Assembly: GCA_016866585.1 (NCBI GenBank)
Contig: VGMB01000075.1
Span: 1 to 7,272 of the forward strand
DNA from: Chlamydiota bacterium
GTDB lineage: Bacteria > Chlamydiota > Chlamydiia > Chlamydiales > Rhabdochlamydiaceae
Direction of reading: 5' to 3'
Length of the DNA stretch: 7,272 nt
The stretch's first letter is position 1. Every line of letters begins with the position of its first letter. The notes below the pieces were generated by a model. It worked only from the letters and a program-made list of their open reading frames with translations. It was not told where the DNA came from and did no database searches. Of this stretch, positions 1-6,824 are shown piece by piece. Position numbers and translations under genes: made by a program.

Positions 1-1026
1 TCCGGTATCTGCCTGCATGTACCCATTTGTGAGAGCCACAGAATAAAACTCTCCCACAGACTCGTCACCTTGTAAAATACAGCTAGGGTACTTCCATGTG
101 ATGGCAGCGCCAGCTTCGACCTGTGTCCATGATATCTTCGAACGATATCCCTGACAGCGACCCCTCTTGGTCACAAAATTATAAATACCACCAGCACCTG
201 TATCGGGATTTCCAGAGTACCAGTTCTGCACTGTAGAGTATTTTATCTCCGCTCTATCTAACGCGATAAGCTCAACGACTGCAGCGTGGAGCTGATTGTT
301 ATCATATGCCGGTGCAGTACATCCCTCTAAGTAGCTAACGTAAGAATCTTCTTCAGCTATAATAAGGGTGCGCTCGAACTGACCACTTTGCTTATCATTG
401 ATTCTAAAGTATGTTGATAACTCTATAGGGCATCGCACTCCTTTGGGGATATATACGAATGAACCGTCAGAAAAAACGGCGGAGTTAAGTGCGGAAAAAA
501 AGTTGTCCCCAGTCGGAACAACACTACCTAGATATTTTTCTATGAGTTCTGGATATTTATGAACTGCTTCCGAAATCGGACACAAAACAACACCAGCCTC
601 TTCCAAAGTTTTCCGGAAAGTTGTTCCAAGAGATACTGAGTCGAACACAACATCGACAGCAACATTTGCTAGTCTTTTTTGCTCGTCTAGCGGAATTCCT
701 AAGCGTTCAAAAGTCTTCAAAATCTCTGGATCTACGTCCTCGATCCTATCTAGCTGCTGCTTTTTTTTAGGAGCAGAGTAGTAGGTAATATTTTGATAAT
801 CTATAGGCTCGTATTTAAAATGTCCCCAGTCAGGCTCTTGCATTTTTTCCCAAAGACGAAAGGCTTTTAGACGAAAATCAAGCAAAAACTGAGGTTCATT
901 TTTCTTTTTTGATATAGCAATTACGGTCTCTTCTGAAAGCCCTTTAGGGAAGCTTTCCGTCTCTATTTGAGTAGAAAAGCCGTATTTATACTCGGACTTT
1001 TCTTTTAAAAGCTGCTCTGTCGTCAT
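1..1026 (-). CDS. sufB: SufB, Fe-S cluster assembly scaffold protein (partial, N-terminal 342 residues)
   Basis: Reading frame open from an ATG at 1026 to the left edge, giving 342 codons with no stop; family members are usually about 470-495 residues, so the C-terminal quarter lies outside the window. SufB is the cytosolic scaffold of the SufBCD complex, on which Fe-S clusters are built with sulfur supplied by SufS. Seen in the translation: the conserved block GDNFFSALNSAVFSDGSF, then YIPKGVRCPIELSTYFRIN, then LEGCTAP with Cys236, then KYSTVQNWY, NFVTKRGRC and AITWKYPSCILQGDESVGEF. Cys236 occupies the position of the E. coli SufB cysteine implicated in sulfur transfer (known of the family). 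The cluster-ligand region near the C terminus is not visible. The start is preceded by a weak ribosome site (GGTAAA) and a near-consensus promoter. The rest of a suf operon (sufC, sufD, sufS) would be expected to the left, but this is inference. Confidence 0.97.
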   Translation of the reverse strand, partial: MTTEQLLKEKSEYKYGFSTQIETESFPKGLSEETVIAISKKKNEPQFLLDFRLKAFRLWEKMQEPDWGHFKYEPIDYQNITYYSAPKKKQQLDRIEDVDPEILKTFERLGIPLDEQKRLANVAVDVVFDSVSLGTTFRKTLEEAGVVLCPISEAVHKYPELIEKYLGSVVPTGDNFFSALNSAVFSDGSFVYIPKGVRCPIELSTYFRINDKQSGQFERTLIIAEEDSYVSYLEGCTAPAYDNNQLHAAVVELIALDRAEIKYSTVQNWYSGNPDTGAGGIYNFVTKRGRCQGYRSKISWTQVEAGAAITWKYPSCILQGDESVGEFYSVALTNGYMQADTG

Positions 1027-1060
1027 GACTTTTACCAATTAAAAGCGATAAATTACAACA

Positions 1061-1089
1061 ATTATACCCCAAGCCAGGGTAAACCTCAA
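1061..1089 (-). promoter_or_regulatory. Near-consensus housekeeping-sigma promoter for sufB
   Basis: On the minus strand, TTGAGG (1084-1089, four of six matches to the -35 consensus) is separated by exactly 17 bases from TATAAT (1061-1066, a perfect -10). Transcription would begin near 1054, leaving a leader of about 28 bases before the sufB ATG at 1026. It lies in the 92-bp gap between the upstream kdsB-like gene and sufB, so sufB can be transcribed separately from the sugar operon. A short inverted repeat, TACCC/GGGTA (1065-1069 and 1077-1081), overlaps the spacer and the edge of the -10; its meaning is unclear. Confidence 0.75.
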
Positions 1090-1118
1090 CGTGGAATAAC
1101 TGTAACTTTGTTAATGAC

Positions 1119-1865
1119 CTATCCAGGAAGAAGGCCTTCGGCTCTTTTAACATGTTCTGGCAAGTCAATCTCAAATGTTTCATATTGAGTCTCATGTACT
1201 TGAACATGCATTCCATTATATAAAAATCTTAACTGCTCTAGCTGTTCAATGACCTCTAGGTCGCAGGGTTGAAGAGTGGATATTTTTTTAAGTCCATTGT
1301 CAGAATAGGCATAAAGCCCCACGTGCTTATAATAAATTTTTTCCTTTCCTTCAGGCACTTTACGGTAAAAAGGAAGGGTTGCTCTTGAGAAATAAAGAGC
1401 CTTTCCATTCGCATCACAAACAACCTTGGATACGTCTGGGGAAATTATATCTTCTTCTTTATGCAATCTTTTTTTTAGAGTCCATACATCAGCATTATCC
1501 TTATCGCAAGACTGTAAAAGGTTTTCTATAGTCTTTTCTGTGATGAATGGGCCGTCAGCTTGCCAGTTGACCCATACATCGGCTGAAACAAGACTCCTTT
1601 TCTGAAGTTCTACAAGTCGATCTGTTCCTACCGGACAATCCAAAGATGTCATATAGTACCGCCCACCAAACCCTTCAATAACACGAGCCGTCTCCTCAGA
1701 ATCAATAGCAAAGACCAACTCATCAAAATAAGAAACCTTCGAGGCTGCACTCCACACCCACTCAATCAGGGGTTTGCCTTTTAAAGGTTCTAATATTTTT
1801 CTAGGGAACCGAGTTGATTGAAGACGCGCCGGTATAACACACGCAATTTTTTTATCATTCCACAT
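1119..1865 (-). CDS. kdsB: KdsB-like CMP-sugar (3-deoxy-manno-octulosonate) cytidylyltransferase
   Basis: A 248-residue protein, the usual KdsB length. KdsB couples CTP to KDO, making CMP-KDO for lipid A-core synthesis in the cytosol. Motifs seen: nucleotide-binding PARLQSTRFPRK (12-23), MTSLDCPVGTDRL (72-84), NWQADGPFI (100-108), GKALYFSRA (154-162), HVGLYAY (181-187), EQLEQLRFLYNG (207-218) and FEIDLPEH (231-238). The two acidic residues expected to hold Mg are retained as Asp104 and Asp234. Odd: the family signature NxQGDEP reads NWQADGP here, with Gly to Ala and Glu to Gly. It is the last gene of the rhamnose operon, starting 1 base after the rfbB stop, with an AAGGA ribosome site at 1871-1875 inside the end of rfbB. 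The fold assignment is firm. The exact sugar is not: it could be KDO or a related 2-keto acid sugar, and another kdsB may exist elsewhere in the genome. Confidence 0.83.
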   Translation of the reverse strand: MWNDKKIACVIPARLQSTRFPRKILEPLKGKPLIEWVWSAASKVSYFDELVFAIDSEETARVIEGFGGRYYMTSLDCPVGTDRLVELQKRSLVSADVWVNWQADGPFITEKTIENLLQSCDKDNADVWTLKKRLHKEEDIISPDVSKVVCDANGKALYFSRATLPFYRKVPEGKEKIYYKHVGLYAYSDNGLKKISTLQPCDLEVIEQLEQLRFLYNGMHVQVHETQYETFEIDLPEHVKRAEGLLPG

Positions 1866-1866
1866 T

Positions 1867-2874
1867 TTAATCCTTACTATATTCTAAGTTATTCGAAGAA
1901 AGATACCAGTGTATGGTCTTAGTCAGAGCTTCCTCAAATGAATGACTTGCAACCCAACCGAGTTCTTTTTGTATTTTGCTAGAGTCTATGCTATAGCGAA
2001 AATCATGACCCAACCTATCAGGAACAAAACTAACCAAATTCAACAAATCGCTCCTATTTCTGCCCGAAATTTGAGAGAAAAGATCAATAATTTTATGAAC
2101 GATATCGATATTAGGAGCTTCATAACCTCCTCCGATATCATAGGTTTCTCCCCTGCGGCCATTTAGTAAAATTTCGATAATAGCTTCAACATGATCTTCC
2201 ACATAAAGCCAATCTCTTATGTTCAATCCCTGTCCATAGATAGGCAACATTTTTCCTTCATCAAGACTTTTTATCATTTTAGGAATAAATTTTTCTTCAT
2301 TTTGACAAGGGCCATAATTATTGCTGCAATGAGAAATTGTAGCTGATATGCCGTATGTATTCACATAAGCTCTAACAAAATGATCTGATGCGGCCTTAGA
2401 TGCCGCATAAGGTGAATTAGGGAAGATATTAGATGTTTCAGAAAAACTCCCTTCGGGACCAAGTGAACCATAAACTTCATCTGTAGATACATGGTGTATG
2501 TGGATGTGAGGTTTTTTTCTGATAACTTCTAAAAGATGAAGAGTTCCTTCAACATTCGTTCTGCAAAAATCGATAGGACTAGCTATGCTCCTGTCTACAT
2601 GGGATTCTGCAGCAAAATGCACGATAGTATCTATATCAAAATCTCTACATACATCTGCAATAAGCACCTCATTACAAATATCACCATGAACAAATCTATA
2701 TCTAGAGTCGTTTTCTACCTCAGCGAGATGTCTTAAATCAGCGGCGTAGGTAAGAAGGTCGAAGTTAACAACATTACCAAAAAAAACATTATCTTTTATT
2801 ACTTTTCTGATGAAAGCAGAACCTATGAAACCAGCGCCGCCTGTTACTAGAATATTCTTAATCTTTCGGTTCAT
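1867..2874 (-). CDS. rfbB: dTDP-glucose 4,6-dehydratase
   Basis: A 335-residue extended short-chain dehydrogenase/reductase. It converts dTDP-glucose to dTDP-4-keto-6-deoxyglucose using tightly bound NAD, the second step of dTDP-L-rhamnose synthesis in the cytosol. Seen: Rossmann motif TGGAGFIG (11-18), HFAAESHVDRSI (86-97), the dehydratase triad signature STDEVYG with Thr131-Asp132-Glu133, catalytic YAASK with Tyr156 and Lys160, NNYGPCQ (185-191), and GLNIRDWLYVEDH (216-228) for nucleotide-sugar binding. Length and motifs are full and intact. It starts 17 bp inside the end of rfbD and is followed after 1 base by the kdsB-like gene, so the genes are co-transcribed and probably translationally coupled. 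Stop codon is TAA. Confidence 0.97.
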   Translation of the reverse strand: MNRKIKNILVTGGAGFIGSAFIRKVIKDNVFFGNVVNFDLLTYAADLRHLAEVENDSRYRFVHGDICNEVLIADVCRDFDIDTIVHFAAESHVDRSIASPIDFCRTNVEGTLHLLEVIRKKPHIHIHHVSTDEVYGSLGPEGSFSETSNIFPNSPYAASKAASDHFVRAYVNTYGISATISHCSNNYGPCQNEEKFIPKMIKSLDEGKMLPIYGQGLNIRDWLYVEDHVEAIIEILLNGRRGETYDIGGGYEAPNIDIVHKIIDLFSQISGRNRSDLLNLVSFVPDRLGHDFRYSIDSSKIQKELGWVASHSFEEALTKTIHWYLSSNNLEYSKD

Positions 2875-3715
2875 TGAATAACTCCTTCAATGTTTCAGTC
2901 CAGTTACGAGAGACTTTATGAACATAGTTTTCATATTTTGTAGTATCGAGAACGGAATATAAAGGTCTTGGAGCTTTTGTGATAAAACTTTTCGATGAAA
3001 CATTATGGATTTGCTTGCAGAGCACGGGAATGTGATTTTGTTTCATATATTCAAAAATTTTAACAGCAATATCGTATCTAGATGCAGAACCAGAAGAGGC
3101 AAAATGAAATATACCAGAAAAGTCTTTTAGATCCCAAAGGGCCTCAACCAGATCTTTACAATATGTTGGTCTGCCTATCTGATCACCTGCTATCTGCAGT
3201 TCCTCTTTTGATGAAAGAAGGTTTGCGATAGAACATATGAAATTTTTACCTCCTGGACCAAATACCCACGATGTCCTTACTATGCAAGAATTAGGGTTTT
3301 CTTTAAGAAGATTTTTTTCTCCTACAAGCTTGGTAAAACCATAATAGTTGATTGGAGAAGTAGGATCTTCTTCTTTAAATGGTATATGGTTTTCTGAAGA
3401 AAACACGTAGTCTGTAGACAGGTGTATTACCCTACAATGGGTAGATAGCGTAAGTTTGCCTAGATATCCTGGAGCTATTCCATTAACAGCTAAAGCCAAT
3501 TCTCTGCTTGATTCAGCATCATCCACAGCTGTGTACGCAGCACAATTAAAGATATAATCTGGCTTGATCTCATTGAACATCTTTTCTAATTCCGAAAAAC
3601 AAGTGATATCTACTATTTTTTTATCGCTAGCAATAACCTGGACATCCATAGTTCTTAAAAACTCAACGAGACATCTTCCTACAAGCCCAGCACTTCCGAG
3701 CACCCAAACCTTCAT
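2858..3715 (-). CDS. rfbD: dTDP-4-dehydrorhamnose reductase
   Basis: A 285-residue short-chain dehydrogenase/reductase of the RmlD type. It reduces dTDP-4-keto-L-rhamnose to dTDP-L-rhamnose with NAD(P)H, the last step of the pathway. Seen: N-terminal nucleotide-binding GSAGLVG (7-13), NCAAYTAVDDAE (57-68), catalytic STDYVF (100-105), YGFTK with Tyr125 and Lys129, RTSWVFG (147-153), and DQIGRPT (178-184), a typical RmlD substrate-site motif. Length is normal for the family. The start overlaps the rfbC stop by four bases (ATGA), with an AGGTGG ribosome site just upstream, and the end overlaps rfbB by 17 bp. Nothing is missing or broken. Confidence 0.95.
   Translation of the reverse strand: MKVWVLGSAGLVGRCLVEFLRTMDVQVIASDKKIVDITCFSELEKMFNEIKPDYIFNCAAYTAVDDAESSRELALAVNGIAPGYLGKLTLSTHCRVIHLSTDYVFSSENHIPFKEEDPTSPINYYGFTKLVGEKNLLKENPNSCIVRTSWVFGPGGKNFICSIANLLSSKEELQIAGDQIGRPTYCKDLVEALWDLKDFSGIFHFASSGSASRYDIAVKIFEYMKQNHIPVLCKQIHNVSSKSFITKAPRPLYSVLDTTKYENYVHKVSRNWTETLKELFNEPKD
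2882..2887 (-). promoter_or_regulatory. Strong ribosome binding site of rfbB inside rfbD
   Basis: AAGGAG lies 7 bases upstream of the rfbB ATG at 2874 and within the last codons of rfbD. It fixes the rfbB start in the overlap and shows that rfbB has its own strong initiation signal despite the 17-bp overlap. Confidence 0.8.
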
Positions 3716-4239
3716 AAGACCACCTGCTTTAAACTTAAGTTAGACTGATCTCTTTGTGATAAGATTTTTTCTCCTTCTGGCCATTGTATTGAAACAAATG
3801 GATCATCGTATCGAAAAGACTTTTCCATGTATGGATCGTAAACACTGCTGACCTTATAGACAAGGTGCGCCTCATCACTAAGAACGTAAAACCCATGAGC
3901 AAATCCATCAGGAATAAGTAAGATCTCTTTCTTTTGTCCATCTAAAATAACTCCCTGCCACTTACCGAATGTCTTTGAATCCTTTCTTATATCCACAAAA
4001 ACATCGAAGATGACACCTGAAATCACATTAATTAATTTAGTCTGTCCTTTTTGGAAGTGCATACCTCGCAGAACATTTTTTTTAGAAAAAGAGTGATTGT
4101 CCTGAACAAATTCAGAAACTAATCCAGCGTCTTTTAATAATGGACCCTTGAAGCTTTCATAAAAAAAGCCTCTATCATCGAAATACACGGTTGGTATTAT
4201 CTTTATAACATCAGGAAACAGCGTTTGTTCTATTCTCAC
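3712..4239 (-). CDS. rfbC: dTDP-4-dehydrorhamnose 3,5-epimerase
   Basis: A 175-residue cupin-fold epimerase, the third step of dTDP-L-rhamnose synthesis, acting on dTDP-4-keto-6-deoxyglucose. Seen: DDRGFFYESF (21-30), VLRGMHFQ (56-63) with the catalytic His61, VFVDIRKDS (80-88), LLIPDGFAHGF (107-117), VYKVSSVYDP (127-136) with the conserved tyrosines, and a C-terminal IQWP...LSQRD with Asp164 as the likely partner of the catalytic histidine. The start is GTG, not ATG; the residues that follow match the usual N terminus of the family, and a GGGG-containing weak ribosome site lies about 6 bases upstream. It is the first gene of the minus-strand operon and overlaps rfbD by four bases. No RfbA gene is found beside it. 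Confidence 0.96.
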   Translation of the reverse strand: MRIEQTLFPDVIKIIPTVYFDDRGFFYESFKGPLLKDAGLVSEFVQDNHSFSKKNVLRGMHFQKGQTKLINVISGVIFDVFVDIRKDSKTFGKWQGVILDGQKKEILLIPDGFAHGFYVLSDEAHLVYKVSSVYDPYMEKSFRYDDPFVSIQWPEGEKILSQRDQSNLSLKQVVL

Positions 4240-4262
4240 TTTTAACCCCGATAAAAAGAACT

Positions 4263-4292
4263 ATGTTAGCCCAGTGCTGAAGAAAATGTCTA
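4263..4292 (-). promoter_or_regulatory. Candidate promoter of the rfbC-rfbD-rfbB-kdsB operon
   Basis: On the minus strand, TAGACA (4287-4292, five of six matches to TTGACA) is followed after 18 bases by TAACAT (4263-4268, four of six matches to TATAAT). Transcription would start about 17-20 bases before the GTG at 4239. Position and direction fit the operon, but the -10 is weak and the region is A+T-rich, so this is a reasonable candidate rather than a firm call. Confidence 0.4.
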
Positions 4293-4349
4293 GTCCTCTA
4301 AAAAGAACCAATAGTGTAAACCTTTAAGAAAGAAAAAGAGAAAAATACC

Positions 4350-4387
4350 AATTTTCATTTATTCTATGAAAATTCATAAAATGAATT
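4350..4387. promoter_or_regulatory. Two adjacent inverted repeats upstream of tyrP (possible operator)
   Basis: A perfect 9-bp inverted repeat (AATTTTCAT at 4350-4358, ATGAAAATT at 4366-4374, 7-base loop) is followed by an overlapping perfect 7-bp one (AATTCAT at 4371-4377, ATGAATT at 4381-4387, 3-base loop). The half-sites TTCAT/ATGAA occur four times in alternating orientation. The block ends 37 bases before the tyrP ATG, where a promoter or operator would be expected. The composition is A+T-rich, so chance is possible. A weak -10 like TAAAAT (4377-4382) overlaps it; no good -35 was found. Confidence 0.35.
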
Positions 4388-4424
4388 AATGTAAAAAAAA
4401 TTTTTCGAATAAATTTGAGGCATC

Positions 4425-5618
4425 ATGCGTATATTTAACTCACTAGGCCACGTATTAGGCGGCACTTTTTTGATTGCAGCAACAACAATAGGTGTTGGCA
4501 TGCTCGCTTTGCCCATAGCGACAGGTCAAGCAGGATTTGTCCCATCAATATCGATTTACTTTTTATGCTGGCTATTTATGCTTTGCACTGGCCTCTTAAT
4601 GCTCGAAGTCTGCCAATGGATGCCAAAAGATGCAAACCTTCTCACAATGTGCGAAAAACTTCTTGGAAAATGGGGAAAAGCTTGTTGCTGGCTAGTTTAT
4701 CTTTTCCTGTTTATAACAGTTATGATAGCGCACGTAGCAGGTGGGGGGGACATTATCTCGGAGATAACCAGTACACCAATACCAAGATGGGTATCTGCGA
4801 TACTTTATGTTATCCTATTTTCTCCTATTGTTTACTTAGGAACAAAATGGGTTGATAGACTAAATCTTTTTCTTATGGTGGGAGTGATTGTTTCCTATCT
4901 TTCCTTTATTATTTTCTCTCACGATCATGTTCAAGTAGACCTTCTTAAAAGAGCTGATTGGTCTAAGGCTTGGCTAGCAATTCCTATACTATTTACAGCC
5001 TTTACATACCAAGTGATTGTACCAACACTTATGACATACATGAATAGAGATGTAAAAAAAGTGAGACTAAGTATTCTAATAGGCACCTCCATACCTCTTA
5101 TCGTATATGCCATATGGGAGGTTTTGATCCTAGGAATAGTACCTCTTGAAGGACTTATTGAAGCAAATAAGGTGGGTCAAAATGCAGTATGGCCTCTCAA
5201 GCAAATAGTTGGAGATGCCATCATTTTCAAGATAGGGAAATCATTTGCCTTTTTTACAATGACGACATCATACATAGCCCTAGCTCTTGCCTACCATGAC
5301 TTTTTAGCGGACGGATTGAAACTCAAAAAAACAAAGTATAAACAATTATTGCTATGCTTATTAGTATTTGTACCTCCCCTGCTAATATCTATCATAAATC
5401 CAAATATATTTCTTAAAGCCCTGAGCTACGCTGGTGGTTTTAGCTGCGCCATTCTTTTTGGCCTACTCCCTCCTGTTATGGTATGGGTCGGCAGATACAT
5501 AAAAAAACTCCCTTTGCAAAAAAGAGGCCTTCCTGGGGGGAGGATACTGCTTTCTCTTTTGATTACATTTATACTTATTGAACTGGGCATTGAAATATTC
5601 CAAACAATAATGCACTAA
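4425..5618 (+). CDS. tyrP: TyrP-like aromatic amino acid permease (HAAAP family)
   Basis: A 397-residue, very hydrophobic inner-membrane protein of the hydroxy/aromatic amino acid permease family, expected to import tyrosine or tryptophan by proton symport. Seen: the family N terminus GGTFLIAATTIGVGMLALP (12-30), about eleven membrane-spanning stretches (near 11-32, 42-62, 86-106, 122-140, 146-165, 183-203, 216-238, 272-292, 307-324, 332-356, 373-393), and the conserved FTAFTYQVIVPTL (190-202), HDFLADGLK (291-299) and SYAGGFSCAILFG (334-346). The overall pattern, especially the FLADGLK and YAGGF blocks, is that of chlamydial TyrP. The ATG is preceded by GAGG (4417-4420). The gene is divergent from the sugar operon and followed after 18 bp by a barrel-protein gene. 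The family is firm; tyrosine versus tryptophan cannot be decided from sequence. Confidence 0.92.
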   Translation: MRIFNSLGHVLGGTFLIAATTIGVGMLALPIATGQAGFVPSISIYFLCWLFMLCTGLLMLEVCQWMPKDANLLTMCEKLLGKWGKACCWLVYLFLFITVMIAHVAGGGDIISEITSTPIPRWVSAILYVILFSPIVYLGTKWVDRLNLFLMVGVIVSYLSFIIFSHDHVQVDLLKRADWSKAWLAIPILFTAFTYQVIVPTLMTYMNRDVKKVRLSILIGTSIPLIVYAIWEVLILGIVPLEGLIEANKVGQNAVWPLKQIVGDAIIFKIGKSFAFFTMTTSYIALALAYHDFLADGLKLKKTKYKQLLLCLLVFVPPLLISIINPNIFLKALSYAGGFSCAILFGLLPPVMVWVGRYIKKLPLQKRGLPGGRILLSLLITFILIELGIEIFQTIMH

Positions 5619-5636
5619 TCGAACCTTGGAGTTCAT

Positions 5637-6632
5637 ATGAACCCTGTATTGAATTCTAACAACAGACATAAAGCAGCCCTTGCAATAGTATTACTTGGGC
5701 TTACTTTTCTAGAAAAAGGTCACACCATATCTGTAGAGGAGCATTATGGGAATAAAAACAGCTTAGAGCCTTGGTTCACTGGACCATTGCTAGCGCCATC
5801 CGGCCACGTAGTCCCTTTTGGTCATATTAACGTAGAACCCTACGAATACTACACTGTCATACCAGGAAAGTATGATAGCAACTGGAAATACCATTCTCAG
5901 GAAAATTACTATACAGCCGTCACTCAAATAGTTTTACAGACCGGAATATATAAAAATGTAGGTATTACAATTATCCCTCAACTGGTGTCTAACTCACATA
6001 AGGGAAAAAGATACTTTGGATTTGGTGATTTACCAGTTAAAATTTCAGTTCAACTTCGAGAAGGTAAAATCAATTCATGGGCTCCTGCCATGAGGATAGG
6101 GGCTCAAGTAAATTTTCCCGTTGGGTCCTACGATGGTCTTGATCCTAATAATCTTGCCACAGACTCCCTTGGGACTGGATCTTGGCTTCCCAATATTGGC
6201 ATAGTCCTCTCTGCAATCAAACAGTTAGGGGAATCGATCCATTTTTTGGGATATAGGTTTTATTCCTCATTTACGGTAGGGACAGCAACATCCGTAAATG
6301 GAGCAAATGTATATGGTGGGGATGTAAACACCAAGGGGACTGTATTTCCAGGTAACATATTTCAAATAGGAGCATCCGTCGAAGCAAACTTTACCAAACG
6401 ATTTGGATTCGCTATGGATATGGTATACAATCATTTCAATAAAACACGCTTCACGGGTAAAACGATAGTACCTAATACCCAACCATCCGCAGAACTATTT
6501 AGCATAGCACCAGCTCTAGAATACAACTGGAGCGAAAATATAGGAATAATAGCTGGAACATGGTTCACTGTAATGGGTCGAAATTCTTCAAGTTTTAACT
6601 CAGCAGTAATAGCCATAAATATTTACAATTAA
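5637..6632 (+). CDS. Secreted, probable outer-membrane beta-barrel protein of unknown function
   Basis: A 331-residue protein with a signal-peptide-like start: basic residues Arg10-His11-Lys12, hydrophobic AALAIVLLGLTFL (13-25), then a polar stretch; the cleavage site is not clear. The mature part has no long hydrophobic helix but many short alternating strands rich in Tyr, Phe, Trp and Gly, ending in AINIYN, as in outer-membrane barrels. A distinctive N-terminal block, EPWFTGPLLAPSGHVVPFGH (44-63) followed by INVEPYEYYT (64-73), is one I associate with barrel proteins of the phenol-degradation MetA-like type in chlamydia-like and other intracellular bacteria; that link is from memory. GGAG (5628-5631) precedes the ATG by 5 bases, and the 18-bp gap to tyrP suggests one transcript. 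Function is unknown; a channel or surface protein is the likeliest role. Confidence 0.72.
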   Translation: MNPVLNSNNRHKAALAIVLLGLTFLEKGHTISVEEHYGNKNSLEPWFTGPLLAPSGHVVPFGHINVEPYEYYTVIPGKYDSNWKYHSQENYYTAVTQIVLQTGIYKNVGITIIPQLVSNSHKGKRYFGFGDLPVKISVQLREGKINSWAPAMRIGAQVNFPVGSYDGLDPNNLATDSLGTGSWLPNIGIVLSAIKQLGESIHFLGYRFYSSFTVGTATSVNGANVYGGDVNTKGTVFPGNIFQIGASVEANFTKRFGFAMDMVYNHFNKTRFTGKTIVPNTQPSAELFSIAPALEYNWSENIGIIAGTWFTVMGRNSSSFNSAVIAINIYN

Positions 6633-6824
6633 TTTACTGACACCTTCCATCCTCTAATGCAAGAAGATTTTTAGTGCAAGTACTACCTCACTTCGCTGAG
6701 ATCCTTCCGCAAAAAAAGAGCTTTGTTATGAACAAAACGATACAAGAAGGTAGATAGATGAATGTAACAGTCAAGCTCTCCATTAAGTTGGAAGTAGTTT
6801 CATAATTAAACTGCAATTTGATTT
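6633..6824. other. Intergenic stretch with no gene recognised
   Basis: Between the barrel-protein stop and the transposase remnant I see no coding sequence, tRNA or convincing rightward terminator. Short reading frames are interrupted by stops in all frames. There is a weak 6-bp hairpin (TTTGTT/AACAAA, 6722-6736) next to an A7 run, and a 7-bp inverted repeat AGAGCTT/AAGCTCT (6717-6723 and 6773-6779); neither is persuasive. Confidence 0.5.
6794..6814 (+). repeat. Hairpin just upstream of the transposase remnant
   Basis: A 7-bp stem with one G-T wobble (6794-6800 with 6808-6814) and a 7-base loop ends 10 bases before the ATG of the decayed transposase. IS200/IS605 elements carry subterminal hairpins and a structured tnpA leader, so this could be a relic of the left end. 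It is short and A+T-rich, so chance cannot be excluded. Confidence 0.25.

Noticed and set aside
986..1216. Open frame of 76 codons on the minus strand spanning the kdsB-sufB gap
   Set aside because: It overlaps the 3' end of the kdsB-like gene and the 5' end of sufB in another frame, has no family resemblance, and is a shadow of both.
1942..2736. Plus-strand open frames of 66-74 codons (1942-2166, 2536-2736)
   Set aside because: Both are antisense to the intact rfbB gene, with no ribosome site or family resemblance.
4366..4377. ATGAA-AA-TTCAT as an ArgR-type ARG box
   Set aside because: Half-sites resemble the ARG box, but the spacing is four bases too short and the adjacent gene is not an arginine gene.
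4390..4407. TGTAAA-N6-TTTTCG, reminiscent of a TyrR box upstream of tyrP
   Set aside because: Only the first half-site fits; it is built from an A-run and a T-run, and TyrR is not expected in this type of organism.
6710..6739. Leftward terminator-like hairpin (6-bp A+T stem followed by T7 on the minus strand)
   Set aside because: The stem is short and weak, bases separate it from the T-run, and no minus-strand gene lies upstream of it apart from the already terminated rRNA.
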